Notes: generated from the letters alone by a model not told the origin. 64,000 nucleotides of DNA from Parapedobacter koreensis (GCF_900109365.1 NZ_FNZR01000001.1:900738-964737); one strand, 5' to 3'; shown: positions 1-10,157, counted from the stretch's first letter. Made by a program: numbers and translations.

Positions 1-609
1 TCTAACTACACATCGATTATCCTAAGCGGAGGGCAATTGTCACCTGAATTGAGCAGGCGGCTTACCGATTGGGTGGAGAATGGCGGAACACTGATCGCAT
101 TGAGTGGAGCCGCTCAGTGGGCTTCTTCGTTGGCCACCCCTGCTCCCGCCGGAGGTGGGCGCGGCAATCAGCGGGGTACATCAACTGCTGACACGACGGA
201 TGCCGCGGCTTCCACTACCGCTCAACGCGGGCGTGGAGGATTGGGTGGCAACGGCGGCTCTCGGCTCAATGGCATCATTGTCCACGCGGAATTGAACCTA
301 TCGCATCCACTGGCCTACGGATTTACGTCCAAAGACTTTTATACGCTAAAAAACAGCACCTCGGGCTTGCGTCAAACGGGCTCCAGCAACGTGGTGCTAA
401 AAACTACTACAGGCGAATTAGTCAATGGATACGCTACTCCCGAAGCATTATCGGAATTAACGGATAACGTGGTGATAGCTTCAGCAACCCGTGGACGAGG
501 TTCTATCGTGATCTTTGGCGAATCGCCCACATTCCGTGGCTATTGGCTTGCTCCGGGCAGGATATTGACCAATGCGATATTCTTCGGTGGCGGAAGCGGT
601 AATAGATAA
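1..609 (+). CDS. M14-type zinc carboxypeptidase, C-terminal part (5' truncated by window)
   Basis: The frame is open from base 1 to the stop at 607-609, so the gene starts outside the window. The visible 202 residues match the C-terminal region of the next gene: both share a segment on the pattern YTxxIL(S/T)GG, then W(V)xNGGTLIA, and end in a block with FG(E)xPTFRGYW and a terminal NAIFFG. That region resembles a glutamine-amidotransferase-like domain that follows the peptidase domain in large Bacteroidota M14 proteins. A Gly/Arg/Thr-rich insertion near residues 50-85 of the visible part has no counterpart of that composition in the neighbour. The catalytic domain is not visible, so the peptidase call rests on similarity to the neighbour. 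Confidence 0.75.
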   Translation, partial: SNYTSIILSGGQLSPELSRRLTDWVENGGTLIALSGAAQWASSLATPAPAGGGRGNQRGTSTADTTDAAASTTAQRGRGGLGGNGGSRLNGIIVHAELNLSHPLAYGFTSKDFYTLKNSTSGLRQTGSSNVVLKTTTGELVNGYATPEALSELTDNVVIASATRGRGSIVIFGESPTFRGYWLAPGRILTNAIFFGGGSGNR

Positions 610-646
610 GATGAAATTGTTATATTGCAAACTGTAAAAAATCATC

Positions 647-3223
647 ATGAAGCATCTAAAAACCATACTATTACAGCTACTCATCATTAGTTTTGCAGCC
701 ACGGATGTGGTTGCCCAAAACACCTACTATTTTCCGAAGGCCCAGTTTGACCCTTCCATTCCTTCCCCCGAGACATTCTTGGGCTATCCCATTGGTTCGC
801 ATTATACACGCCACGACCGAATAATCGCCTATTTCCAGGAGCTCGATCGCCTGTCGGATAAAATTAGCGTCAACATCATCGGCCAATCTTACGAGGGACG
901 TCCATTGGCGGTTGCGACGATTACGTCTGCCGCCAACCACGGACGTTTGGAAGAAATCCGACAGGAACACATTAGACAGGTAGATCCCCAAGCACCGCAG
1001 CTCGACGCAAGTACATCACCCGTCGTCGTGTTGCTTGATTACAGCGTACATGGCGCTGAAACCTCCAGTGGCGAGGCTTCTTTGCTTACCGCCTACTACT
1101 TGGTTGCCAGCCAAGACCAAGAAGCCCAGAAATGGCTTGACGAAGCCGTGATACTTATTGATATTGCCCAAAATCCAGATGGGCGCGACCGCACGGCCAA
1201 TTGGCACAATGCTTATAAATCTACGCCCCCGGTAGCCGACCCCCTGGATAAGGAACACTTGGAGCAATTCCCCGGTGGCCGAACAAATCACTATTTTACC
1301 GATTTGAACCGCGACTGGCTTAGCATCACCCAAATTGAAACCCAGCCGAAAATCGACTTCTTCCATCAGTGGTATCCCAATGTGCATATCGATTTTCATG
1401 AAATGGGTGGTGGAAGCACATACTACTTCGAGCCCACGCCGAAAAGCTCTGAAAGCCCACTGATTCCGAAATCTTCCTATGACTTTAATACCGTGCTGGC
1501 TAAATACCATGTTGAAGCGCTAGATGGCATAGGCTCCCTTTACTTTACCAAGGAAGTCTTTGACAATTTCTCTCCGATTTATGGTTCTACCTATCCTGAT
1601 TTCCATGGTGCCGTAGGCGCAACGTTTGAACAGGGCAGTTCGCGTGGCTTGTTGCAGGAAACCGCAAATGGATTGTTAGAATTTCGGTTTACCGTGCGGA
1701 ATCAACTACTTACCGGGCTGGCTACCGTCAAAGGCGCAATAGCCGAAAAAGCCGGATTATTCAACTTGCAAAAGGATTTCTTCCGCACAGCGTTGGATGA
1801 AGCCCGGGCACATAAAACCAAATCGTATATATTTGGTGATGAGCATGACGAATCCCTTACACAGAAGCTGGTAGACCTACTTTTGCGTCACCGTATTACG
1901 GTATTTGAGCTTGGCAGCGACCAAACCATCGATGGCAAGTCATTCAAGCAGGGTTCGGCATATGTCGTTCCTGCTGTGCAACCTCAATTCCGTCTGGTGC
2001 ATTCGATCTTTGAAGAAACACCGCCGATACAGGATAGCGTTTTTTATGGAAGCACCTCTTATTCCATCATCCACGCGTATGGATTGAAATATGCCAAATC
2101 GGCAAGTGCTGTTAGCCCCGGGAATCGTGTCAGCAACGTCAAAACAATACCAGGGGCGGTCGTTGGTGATAAGTCCAATTACGCCTACCTGCTGGGTTGG
2201 ACAGAGTATACTGCTCCCAGGGCACTCTATGCACTGCTGGAAAAAGGCGTCTTTGTCAAAGCGGCCTTCAAACCGTTTACGTCATCCACGGCAGAGGGCC
2301 CTATAAGCTTTGGATACGGCTCGTTGGTCATTCCAGTGGCCGGGCAGACCTTTAACGGCGATTCCTTATATCGTGCCATCACGGCAGTCGCCAGCGAAGC
2401 CGGGCTGAAGTTTTACAGCGTTTCTACAGGGTTCAATGTAGAAGGGATTGACTTGGGAAGCAACAATATACAAACGCTTCAAAAACCTCATGTCGCGCTG
2501 GTACTTGGTCAGGGCATCAATTCGGCGCAAGCTGGCCAGGTGTGGTACCTGCTTAATGAGCACCTCAAATTACCTGTGGTAAAAATCGACCCGACAAACA
2601 TTCCCAGGGCTAACCTCAGCAAGTATACGACCTTGATCCTTACGGGCGGCTCCTATAACGGCTTATGGGACAAGGAGACGACCGAACGCATCAAATCATG
2701 GGTCAATAACGGCGGCACGCTTATCGCATTCCAAACCGCAGCCGAATGGGCCATTGCCAATGGTATTGTACGCGAGAAAGTGTACCGGGATACTACTCGC
2801 GGACGGGATCCACAGACCGGAAGATTGGACTATGCAACGCGATCAGAAGCCACCGCACCAGACCGATTAAGCGGCAATATCTTTTCAGCCGACATCGACA
2901 TTACGCACCCTGTAGCGTTTGGTCTCCAAAAGCGTAAGCTATTTGTCAATATTGACGGCAGCACCATCCTATTGCCCAGTGCCGACAGATTTTCAACGGT
3001 GGCACAATTTGACAGCGAACCTTGGGTAAATGGGTACATTTCCAAGCAGATTTTGGATCCCTTCCGGGATAAAGCCTACATTTTGGCATCTTCCGCTGGC
3101 CAGGGAAGCGTCGTCCTTTTTTCAGACGACCCTACCTACCGAAAGTACTGGTATGGTACCGACCGTTTGTTGATTAATAGTATCTTCTTCGGAAATCACA
3201 TTTCAAGTGGGGGACGGAGATAA
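647..3223 (+). CDS. Secreted M14-family zinc carboxypeptidase
   Basis: 858 residues with a signal peptide (about residues 1-23, ending VVAQ). The zinc-peptidase core is visible: HGAE at 135-138 supplies the first His/Glu pair, NPDGRDR at 176-182 and NRDW at 221-224 fit the substrate-binding arginine region, and H251 in DFHE fits the third zinc ligand. A long C-terminal half carries a domain shared with the upstream gene. The protein is probably exported and trims peptides in the periplasm or outside the cell. It lies 37 bp after the upstream paralogue, so the two are probably co-transcribed tandem duplicates. The stop codon lies inside the terminator stem. The exact substrate cannot be read from the sequence. 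Confidence 0.85.
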   Translation: MKHLKTILLQLLIISFAATDVVAQNTYYFPKAQFDPSIPSPETFLGYPIGSHYTRHDRIIAYFQELDRLSDKISVNIIGQSYEGRPLAVATITSAANHGRLEEIRQEHIRQVDPQAPQLDASTSPVVVLLDYSVHGAETSSGEASLLTAYYLVASQDQEAQKWLDEAVILIDIAQNPDGRDRTANWHNAYKSTPPVADPLDKEHLEQFPGGRTNHYFTDLNRDWLSITQIETQPKIDFFHQWYPNVHIDFHEMGGGSTYYFEPTPKSSESPLIPKSSYDFNTVLAKYHVEALDGIGSLYFTKEVFDNFSPIYGSTYPDFHGAVGATFEQGSSRGLLQETANGLLEFRFTVRNQLLTGLATVKGAIAEKAGLFNLQKDFFRTALDEARAHKTKSYIFGDEHDESLTQKLVDLLLRHRITVFELGSDQTIDGKSFKQGSAYVVPAVQPQFRLVHSIFEETPPIQDSVFYGSTSYSIIHAYGLKYAKSASAVSPGNRVSNVKTIPGAVVGDKSNYAYLLGWTEYTAPRALYALLEKGVFVKAAFKPFTSSTAEGPISFGYGSLVIPVAGQTFNGDSLYRAITAVASEAGLKFYSVSTGFNVEGIDLGSNNIQTLQKPHVALVLGQGINSAQAGQVWYLLNEHLKLPVVKIDPTNIPRANLSKYTTLILTGGSYNGLWDKETTERIKSWVNNGGTLIAFQTAAEWAIANGIVREKVYRDTTRGRDPQTGRLDYATRSEATAPDRLSGNIFSADIDITHPVAFGLQKRKLFVNIDGSTILLPSADRFSTVAQFDSEPWVNGYISKQILDPFRDKAYILASSAGQGSVVLFSDDPTYRKYWYGTDRLLINSIFFGNHISSGGRR

Positions 3224-3270
3224 AGACAGGGGGCACCTCCTCAAGTGAGGAGGTGCCCCCTGTCTTTATC
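3219..3270. terminator. Bidirectional palindromic terminator
   Basis: Two 25-base arms (3219-3243 and 3246-3270) are perfectly complementary around a 2-base centre. The stem contains the stop codon of the M14 gene and sits between convergent genes. Each strand shows only a short T stretch after the GC-rich part, so it acts by stem strength, and in either direction. Confidence 0.8.
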
Positions 3271-3297
3271 TCATTCTTCATCTAATGCAACATGGGG

Positions 3298-3516
3298 TTA
3301 TTCCTCATACAATTGCGTGGCATGGATACCATGGCCATCAAGTGTATTAATGATATCGGTAGCCCTGATGTTGATGCCTTTAACGGATAACAGTACGTAA
3401 TTTGTAAAGCGATCGATACACCAATCAATAATATTAGGGATACTGTCCATGATGTGCGAAAGTTCAGCTAACTGGGAGGAGGCTCCCACGGCGGTTTCAA
3501 ATTTTAATGTTTCCAT
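3298..3516 (-). CDS. Small HMA-like protein without the CxxC metal site
   Basis: 72 residues preceded by a good ribosome-binding site (AAGGAGAAG about 6 bases before the ATG). The pattern of short strands and two helices, and the start METLKFETAV, resemble the heavy-metal-associated (HMA) fold of small copper-chaperone-like proteins common in this phylum. The loop that would hold CxxC reads GASSQL, so there is no cysteine pair; the only cysteine is in the segment IDWCID. It lies 50 bp downstream of the antiporter gene and could be co-transcribed with it. Function unknown; the HMA resemblance is inferred from length and pattern only. Confidence 0.6.
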   Translation of the reverse strand: METLKFETAVGASSQLAELSHIMDSIPNIIDWCIDRFTNYVLLSVKGINIRATDIINTLDGHGIHATQLYEE

Positions 3517-3566
3517 AACGCTTCTCCTTTTTAATTTAATACCTATACCAAGTTTAGTTTTGCATC

Positions 3567-5831
3567 TTATGGTTTCAATACCAATGTAGACGGCGTATCC
3601 TTAAGCCATCGTTGTTTATCATGCACAAGCTGCTTCCAAGCCGAAAGACTAACCAGCACCAAGTCAAATGATTTCCACTGGATGGTCTCAATTGCTGTTT
3701 CATGTACCAAATTAACATGGTTAGGGGCGGCATGGTCTATTGCCCGTACGGCTTCTTTAAATTCCAATGTATTTTTTATCGCATCATTTACATCCAACAG
3801 CGTAATATGTATGCCGCTGTTTTGGATAAATTTCTGGATATAAACCAGCAAGAAGCTATCGCTTATGGAATATACCGGAACAACGATGCTTTGGCATGTT
3901 TCCTCCAGTCCTTTATCGATAAGAATCCCCAAGGGTATTTGCACCGTCCGTATCATGTTTTTCGTACGTTCGTCAAAATATCCAGCAGCGAACAAATTGT
4001 CTTTCCCCGTGATGGTTTCATATATCCGTTCAGGATTGATCACTTTACTGGTAAATCCCAAGATACGCCCCAGCACTGTTCCTTCAAAAACCGACCGGCC
4101 CACGCCTACAAGCAATAGATCATAATCATCCGTGTTCGACACTTCTGCGATATCATCGTCTATATCGTCGGTAGGTTTGAAAATCGGTGTAAAAGGCTGC
4201 CGCAGTTTGCTCCCTTCTTCTTCAAGCAAAGCAAAACTTTCCCGCTCGTATTCCACTGAATTAAATTGGTTCAGCTCGTTGCCGAGTGACAGATGGAGGG
4301 CTGTCACCGTAGAATTGCCTTTGGATTTGCGCGTAAGCATATGAGCGATCCGCAGCAACAACGTACCCGTATAGGGGCTACCAAACGAGATCAAGATGTT
4401 GTACTTGTCTTTTTTTGTCAATAATGCCTGTGCTTCCGCTGGTTTCAGAAAACGGTTGATTAGGTCAAGCGATGGGCCTGTCATAAAGGTCGTCACCAAA
4501 GCCATCAATACCAGAATCGCAAACATCTCGGGAGTAAGCACCCCAAGGTCATAGCCGATATTGAGTGCCACCAATTCCATTAGACCACGGGTATTCATCA
4601 GTGCGCCAATGGTAAGGCTATTGTGCCAGCTTTGGCCGACAAAACGTGCAGCAACAGCACTACCCACAAATTTGCCCGTAACGGCAACGACAATGACTAT
4701 CAAACAAAGTTGCCAAAGCCCTGGCTCATTCAGGAGACCAATCTGCGTACGTAGTCCCGTAAAAACAAAAAATAGCGGCAATAGAAGCACTTGAGCAACA
4801 TCTTCTACTTTTTCAATAAAGATGTTTCTAAAATTGACATTGACCGGCATGATGACACCCGCCATAAACGCACCGAACAATGCGTGTATGCCGATGATTT
4901 CCGTAGTCCACGCCGATAATAGCAGCGTCACAAAAAACAGCCCCACGACCGGCTTACTTAATCGCTCCTTCGTAGCATGAAGCTCACCGATACGTTGGAG
5001 AAACGGGGCTACAAACCGCAACATCAGGATGACATAGGCCACAGCAAAAAGAATGGTGTAACCAGCACTGGCCAAGGATCCAGCTTTTACTACCGCAATG
5101 ACGGCAGCAAGTATACACCAGGCAGTAATGTCATCAGCAGCAGCACAGGTGATGACAATTGACCCCAGTTTTGTCTTCGTCATTCCCCGCTCTTGGACAA
5201 TCCGGGCCAAGACCGGGAAAGCGGTAATACTCATCGATATGCCAATGAACAAGGCGTAAGAAAGAAAGGACACCTCGGGGGGCGCTGTTTGCTGATAGAT
5301 AAAATATGCCAAGCCCATGCCTAAAGCAAAAGGAAATACGATACTTGCGTGGCTAATCACCACGGCCTCATGAGCTTGGTTTTTCAACAGCTTAAGATCA
5401 AGCTCCATCCCCACGACAAACATGAAGAGGATGAGTCCCATCTGGCTCATCACCCCGAGATTTGGCAAAGAACCAGCAGGAAAAAGGAACGCGGCAAACT
5501 CAGGAAAATAATGCCCTAATAACGAAGGCCCCAGCACGATGCCGGCTACAATCTCACCGATAACCGATGGTTGGCCTATCTTCCGGAAGAGCAAGCCGAA
5601 GACACGGGCAACCAGTATAATCGTGATAATTTGCAACAATAAGGTAGAAAGAGGATAAACGAGGTTCGCATTAATAGCATCTTGAAAGTGCTGCCATGAC
5701 GATGCGGAGTTGATGTTATCCGGTATCAAGGCACGCTTTTCCAACAGTTTTCCTTGCGAAACGATCCAAAAGCCGATACCTATACCACCTCCTATGACGA
5801 TCAAATAAAAAAGCGAATTTCTTAATTTCAT
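3567..5831 (-). CDS. CPA2-family cation:proton antiporter
   Basis: About 754 residues from the ATG at 5831 (MKLRNSLF); the frame is open further upstream, but those residues are hydrophilic and unlike a membrane protein start. After a first membrane segment, about 12 hydrophobic segments form a Na+/H+-exchanger domain with the typical VIGEIVAGIVLGPSLLG and ITCAAADDITAW stretches; the paired Asp is the expected ion-binding site of the CPA2/Kef family. The last 300 residues are soluble and look like two universal-stress-type domains. It exchanges a monovalent cation for protons across the inner membrane. The upstream kinase/LytTR pair on the same strand may control it. Confidence 0.85.
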   Translation of the reverse strand: MKLRNSLFYLIVIGGGIGIGFWIVSQGKLLEKRALIPDNINSASSWQHFQDAINANLVYPLSTLLLQIITIILVARVFGLLFRKIGQPSVIGEIVAGIVLGPSLLGHYFPEFAAFLFPAGSLPNLGVMSQMGLILFMFVVGMELDLKLLKNQAHEAVVISHASIVFPFALGMGLAYFIYQQTAPPEVSFLSYALFIGISMSITAFPVLARIVQERGMTKTKLGSIVITCAAADDITAWCILAAVIAVVKAGSLASAGYTILFAVAYVILMLRFVAPFLQRIGELHATKERLSKPVVGLFFVTLLLSAWTTEIIGIHALFGAFMAGVIMPVNVNFRNIFIEKVEDVAQVLLLPLFFVFTGLRTQIGLLNEPGLWQLCLIVIVVAVTGKFVGSAVAARFVGQSWHNSLTIGALMNTRGLMELVALNIGYDLGVLTPEMFAILVLMALVTTFMTGPSLDLINRFLKPAEAQALLTKKDKYNILISFGSPYTGTLLLRIAHMLTRKSKGNSTVTALHLSLGNELNQFNSVEYERESFALLEEEGSKLRQPFTPIFKPTDDIDDDIAEVSNTDDYDLLLVGVGRSVFEGTVLGRILGFTSKVINPERIYETITGKDNLFAAGYFDERTKNMIRTVQIPLGILIDKGLEETCQSIVVPVYSISDSFLLVYIQKFIQNSGIHITLLDVNDAIKNTLEFKEAVRAIDHAAPNHVNLVHETAIETIQWKSFDLVLVSLSAWKQLVHDKQRWLKDTPSTLVLKP

Positions 5832-5942
5832 TTTCTTGCAGCAATTTGATTGATTGTGCGGACTCCAATTATACGGGATTTCAAGCGGATTATAGGCCGT
5901 ATGTCTTACTTTTTGTACCAAAAAGTGCAACTTTTGTACCCG

Positions 5943-6659
5943 TCAGCTTGACAACTTGGACTTAAAATCTTCGCGGTATTGCTCCGATATCGAAAATTGA
6001 ACAGGCGCCTCCGATAGTGGGGATATGCAATAGACCCATTGTCCGGTATAGCTGGATATCGTATCCAATGCAACAAGTGTTTTCCTGTTGATTCGGCAAA
6101 AAGCGCGAGCGGGGAGGGCATGGGCAAGGTGGTCAAACGTGATATTCTTCGCCAGCACGTACCGGCCATCTTTCAATAAGATGGATTTGTCCCTGCGATC
6201 ATTTTCAGCTACCGTCACGAAGGCGATTTCGTTGGAATTTATTCGGGCTTTACCCCTATTGGTGTTCAACTCCAAATAGGTATTTGACTGCAGTTGCTTT
6301 GCCGAAAGCCAGTCTTTTGCTTTCAAAAAAGCTTTTTCAAGGCGGCCAAGCTGATAGGGCTTACGAATATAATCCACCACATCCAAATCAAACGCTTCAG
6401 CGGCATACTCCTTATAAGCCGTAGAAAAGATGATGGCCTTATCCCGAAGTTGCCGGGCGAGTTGCACACCACTAATGCCCGGCATGGTGATATCGAGAAT
6501 GCAAACATCGAAATCAAGCGAATGGCGTTCGTTCAGAAATTTTAAGGGATTATTGTATGACTTGATCACTTCGACATACGGCAACTGCCTGCAAAGCGTT
6601 TGCAGATAGCCCAGCGCCGGAAATTCGTCATCCACCAATATACACCTAACGGTCTGCAT
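5943..6659 (-). CDS. LytTR-family response regulator
   Basis: A receiver domain (residues about 4-115) has the acidic pair DDE near the N-terminus, a phospho-acceptor Asp in CILDITMPG, and a switch-region KPY. A LytTR DNA-binding domain fills residues about 135-235, with FVTVAENDRR and the signature FCRINRKTLVAL. I chose the ATG at 6659 (MQTVRCILVDDE); an in-frame ATG lies 15 bases upstream. The start overlaps the end of the kinase gene by 14 bases, which fits translational coupling of a two-component pair. Targets are unknown; the downstream antiporter and the upstream TonB receptor are candidates. Confidence 0.9.
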   Translation of the reverse strand: MQTVRCILVDDEFPALGYLQTLCRQLPYVEVIKSYNNPLKFLNERHSLDFDVCILDITMPGISGVQLARQLRDKAIIFSTAYKEYAAEAFDLDVVDYIRKPYQLGRLEKAFLKAKDWLSAKQLQSNTYLELNTNRGKARINSNEIAFVTVAENDRRDKSILLKDGRYVLAKNITFDHLAHALPARAFCRINRKTLVALDTISSYTGQWVYCISPLSEAPVQFSISEQYREDFKSKLSS

Positions 6660-7380
6660 GAAGTTTAATTTCAAGTTTTACTTGATACACATCACCATCC
6701 GTTTCCGTTTGCAAGCGATAGTCCTGCCCATAAATTTGATCCAATCGACTGATGAATGCCTTATTTCCCAAACCGCCCCGATGGCTGTTGTTTTGCATCG
6801 TCTTTGGTTGTATCTTATTGGAAACAGACAATAAGAATCGGTTGTCCCGGACCTCGAAAACCACAGAGATAAATGAGTGTTCACTTTGTACGTCGGCATG
6901 TTTAAAAGCATTCTCAATGGGGTTGATGGTGACAAATGGAGCTATAGGCAAATCCGCGAACTCCTCACCTATTTTTTTCCGCACATGGAGGTCAAACAGG
7001 GGGCTTATTTTTAACCGATTTATCTCAATAAGATTTTGGGCAAAGGCAATTTCGTCTTTCAACGGGACAAATCGGGTATCTGATTCATAAAGGATATAAT
7101 CCAATATATTAGAAAGTTTATCCAGCGCATAATAACTCTGATAGGCATGGGATTGTATCGCATTTAACGCATTTTTAAGCAGGTGTGGGTCAAGCTTATA
7201 CTTAAACGGATCTGCCAACACCTCAGCTACCATCGTTTTCTGGCCCTCAAGCTTGGCACCCAATGCTTGTATTTCAGCTTTAGATTTAGACAATTGACGG
7301 TAAAACCACCATACCACGCCCAAACCAATCAAAAGCGCAACCGACAGCACCAGCAAATACGGGACGACAAGAATGATCAT
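6646..7380 (-). CDS. LytS/YehU-type sensor histidine kinase
   Basis: About 244 residues. One N-terminal membrane helix (residues about 5-27) is followed by a short coiled coil and a His_kinase-type domain. The phospho-acceptor region reads KLDPHLLKNALNAIQ, a divergent form of the usual NPHFLFN box that keeps the His. The ATP-binding half shows INPIENAFKHA (N box) and GGLGNKAFISRL (G box). No periplasmic sensor domain is present, so the stimulus is probably sensed in the membrane or by a partner. It pairs with the overlapping LytTR regulator. The ATG at 7380 is preferred over the TTG nine bases upstream. Confidence 0.85.
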   Translation of the reverse strand: MIILVVPYLLVLSVALLIGLGVVWWFYRQLSKSKAEIQALGAKLEGQKTMVAEVLADPFKYKLDPHLLKNALNAIQSHAYQSYYALDKLSNILDYILYESDTRFVPLKDEIAFAQNLIEINRLKISPLFDLHVRKKIGEEFADLPIAPFVTINPIENAFKHADVQSEHSFISVVFEVRDNRFLLSVSNKIQPKTMQNNSHRGGLGNKAFISRLDQIYGQDYRLQTETDGDVYQVKLEIKLHADR

Positions 7381-7480
7381 TTTCGACAATTAACAAACAA
7401 AAGTCCATAAAAGTTTCCTTTATGCAAAACGCTTATGAACTTATGGGATCTGTCAGATGCAATCGCTGCTGATGAGAAAC

Positions 7481-10027
7481 TCAAAACGCGTACCGTAAGG
7501 TGACGCCATATGTTCTCGGGTCGCCCAATACCCCGGCATAATGACCGGCATTACCGGCTCCGGGCAATAACTGCTCAAAATAATTGGTATCAAATAGGTT
7601 GCGTGCCCAAAGGAACAGCGTCACCCCCTCAGTCGCTCTAAAGCCAATGCGTGCATTCAACAAGGTATAGGCATCTACCACCAAATACCTTGACGGCGAC
7701 GGATTTGACGAAAATGACGATCGGTAAAACCCGTCGACTCCTAAAAAGAATTGGCCGTCTTGCCCCAGAAAAGCGCTCGTTGCCGTAGCGGCTTCGCCGC
7801 CCAGTGATGCCGCCCATTTAGAAATGCCGGGAAGTTCACCGCCCGAAATATCCTTGAATGTCGGCCCACCCGTTTCTTCCAGTGGCGGCGGAGCATTAGT
7901 AAACGATACATATTTCCCATCTGTATAAGCAAGCGCCCCATATATCGAAATGTAGTTATTGAACCGGACACTTCCATCAAATTCGACACCCCTTACCCGT
8001 ACCTTTTCAGCGTTAGCCAGGTAGCCCCGGTTTACAGCCAGGTCTGCCGTCTGCACCTGTGCTTGGTAGTCACGGACATCGGTATTGTATACAACGATGT
8101 TCAGCGAAGTATTTGCCGTCGGCTGGGCTTTCACGCCAATTTCATAGTGGTTGACGCTTTCCGGTTTAATTACTGCCAGCTCCAGCATCGGCTGGCCATT
8201 CGCGTTCGGCAAACCTCCCAAATTAAGGCCAACGGGCTTAAAACCATTGGCAAATGTCGCGAACGCATTGATATGGTCAGCAGCTTTAAAAGCCACCGTA
8301 AGCTGCCCTGAAACGTTGGTATCATCAATGTCAGCCTCAAACGCCTGATCGCTATATACAGCACGCTTGATGGCCAGCAGATCAGGATCATCGGTCTGCA
8401 AACCACCGTAGGTTTCCCGCCTAAAATTCACAGACTTATCGTCATAATTCACCCGAATACCCGGAAGAATACGTAAGCGTGGGGTGATAGCATAGTCCAC
8501 TTGGGCAAAGATAGCGCCACTGAAGGTTTTTAAACTGGGGTAGCTTTTGATACCATAGCCATCCAACAAACCGGGAGTCTGCCAAAGCGGACTTTCCGTA
8601 TTTTGTGAAAACCGCCACTGATCCCTTCCCGCCTCTTCGGTATGTGCTGGATCAGCATCCAATGTTTGCCCAAAAGCATATAAGCCGACGACGGCACTCA
8701 GCCGATCAGAAAATTCACCTGCCCACCGGACTTCCTGCGACCACTGATCGTGACGCGAAGGAGCCTGCGATAAGGCGAGGCCTTGCAAGCCTGTAAAATC
8801 CCGGTCATTGGATGGATCCCAATTCCAAAATCGCCATGCTGTAGTGGAAGTGAGTGTACCCGGCCCAACCTTCACATCCACATTGGCAGAAACCCCGCCC
8901 AAATCCTGCCCGGATCGCCACGGCGTATCGTGATCAATCACCCGATCAAAGGGATTCCGGCTGGGCAGTTCGTAGCCTAAATCGGCTATAATCTGCTCAA
9001 ATTGCTGATAAGGAGCCCGCAATGTAGGTGCAACACCGGCAAATACCTGTGCATAGCCGTCAGGTCGTTGGCGGCTTATATCGCCAGCGAACAAAATATG
9101 TAAATTTTCAGACGGGGCATAGAGCAACTGACCCCGGAATCCAAGGTTATTCAGATCATTTACCGGCTTCTGCGTGGCCACATTATCGAGTATTCCGTCC
9201 CGCTGGGTACCGCTAAACGAAACCCGTGCAGCAAGGGTTTTACCCAATGGTCCGCTTACCGATGCTTTTGCCTGGATAAAGCCATAATTCCCATAACTCA
9301 ACTCCACATGCGCTTCGGGGGTGAATGTGGGTCTGCGTGTAGTCACATTAAATGCTCCTGCCACGGTATTCTTGCCAAATAACGTACCCTGCGGACCACG
9401 CAATACTTCTATTTGCTCCACATCAATAAAGTCGAGCGTGGTGGCCGCGGTACGCGCATAATACACCCCATCTACATAAAACCCCACGCCGGGATCAATT
9501 CCATCATTGGTAAGACCAAACGTGGTGCCTAACCCCCGGATGCTCAAGCCTGTATTACGCGGATTGGATGAATATAATTGAACCGAGGGCACCAATTCTT
9601 TCAACCGATTGACATTGAATGCCCCAGCGTCGTCTGCGAGGGTTCCACTAATGACCGATACTGGTATGGGGACCTCCTGCAGCAATTCCCTACGGCGTCG
9701 AGAGGTCACCACAATCTCCGACAGCAGGTTGTCTGCCATAAGGGTGATTCGCAAGGGTTCTGTTGGCCATTCGTTGATGCGTATTTCTCTTGATTTATAT
9801 CCGACCGAATTGATTTGCAATGAAAATGGAGGGGCTTCCTGTATAGCAAGATTAAATTGGCCGTCATCAGCTGCCACCGTGTAAGCATTGGTACCCTTGA
9901 CTACCAACGTCGCATGTGGCACAGGTGCTCCTGAAGCGTTTTTCACGGTACCTACCAAGGTTTGCTGGCCAGAAGCGATATTTACCCAAAGAAGAATGAT
10001 TAGGCTTTGTACGATAAATCTATCCAT
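7481..10027 (-). CDS. TonB-dependent outer-membrane receptor with carboxypeptidase-like N-terminal domain
   Basis: 848 residues: signal peptide (about 1-20), a carboxypeptidase-regulatory-like beta-sandwich (about 22-105), a TonB box (SEIVVTSRRR), a plug domain with IEVLRGPQGTLFGKNTVAGA, and a 22-strand barrel ending in the terminal aromatic LRYAF. It resembles the iron-complex receptor branch rather than SusC: it is shorter and has no SusD gene beside it. It moves a ligand across the outer membrane using TonB energy. Siderophores are usual for this branch, but it follows a muropeptide-recycling group on the same strand, so a cell-wall fragment is also possible. The substrate is not settled by sequence. 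Confidence 0.85.
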   Translation of the reverse strand: MDRFIVQSLIILLWVNIASGQQTLVGTVKNASGAPVPHATLVVKGTNAYTVAADDGQFNLAIQEAPPFSLQINSVGYKSREIRINEWPTEPLRITLMADNLLSEIVVTSRRRRELLQEVPIPVSVISGTLADDAGAFNVNRLKELVPSVQLYSSNPRNTGLSIRGLGTTFGLTNDGIDPGVGFYVDGVYYARTAATTLDFIDVEQIEVLRGPQGTLFGKNTVAGAFNVTTRRPTFTPEAHVELSYGNYGFIQAKASVSGPLGKTLAARVSFSGTQRDGILDNVATQKPVNDLNNLGFRGQLLYAPSENLHILFAGDISRQRPDGYAQVFAGVAPTLRAPYQQFEQIIADLGYELPSRNPFDRVIDHDTPWRSGQDLGGVSANVDVKVGPGTLTSTTAWRFWNWDPSNDRDFTGLQGLALSQAPSRHDQWSQEVRWAGEFSDRLSAVVGLYAFGQTLDADPAHTEEAGRDQWRFSQNTESPLWQTPGLLDGYGIKSYPSLKTFSGAIFAQVDYAITPRLRILPGIRVNYDDKSVNFRRETYGGLQTDDPDLLAIKRAVYSDQAFEADIDDTNVSGQLTVAFKAADHINAFATFANGFKPVGLNLGGLPNANGQPMLELAVIKPESVNHYEIGVKAQPTANTSLNIVVYNTDVRDYQAQVQTADLAVNRGYLANAEKVRVRGVEFDGSVRFNNYISIYGALAYTDGKYVSFTNAPPPLEETGGPTFKDISGGELPGISKWAASLGGEAATATSAFLGQDGQFFLGVDGFYRSSFSSNPSPSRYLVVDAYTLLNARIGFRATEGVTLFLWARNLFDTNYFEQLLPGAGNAGHYAGVLGDPRTYGVTLRYAF

Positions 10028-10157
10028 ACTTGTGTTCTAAACAAGCAAATCTATACCAAATCAGTAGACTTTAATAGGTACAAATCATGCGTATTTTATG
10101 CACATTTTATGCTTAGTGGGCAGTTATTGCTATAAAAAATCAATTTGTCCAAGCTTA

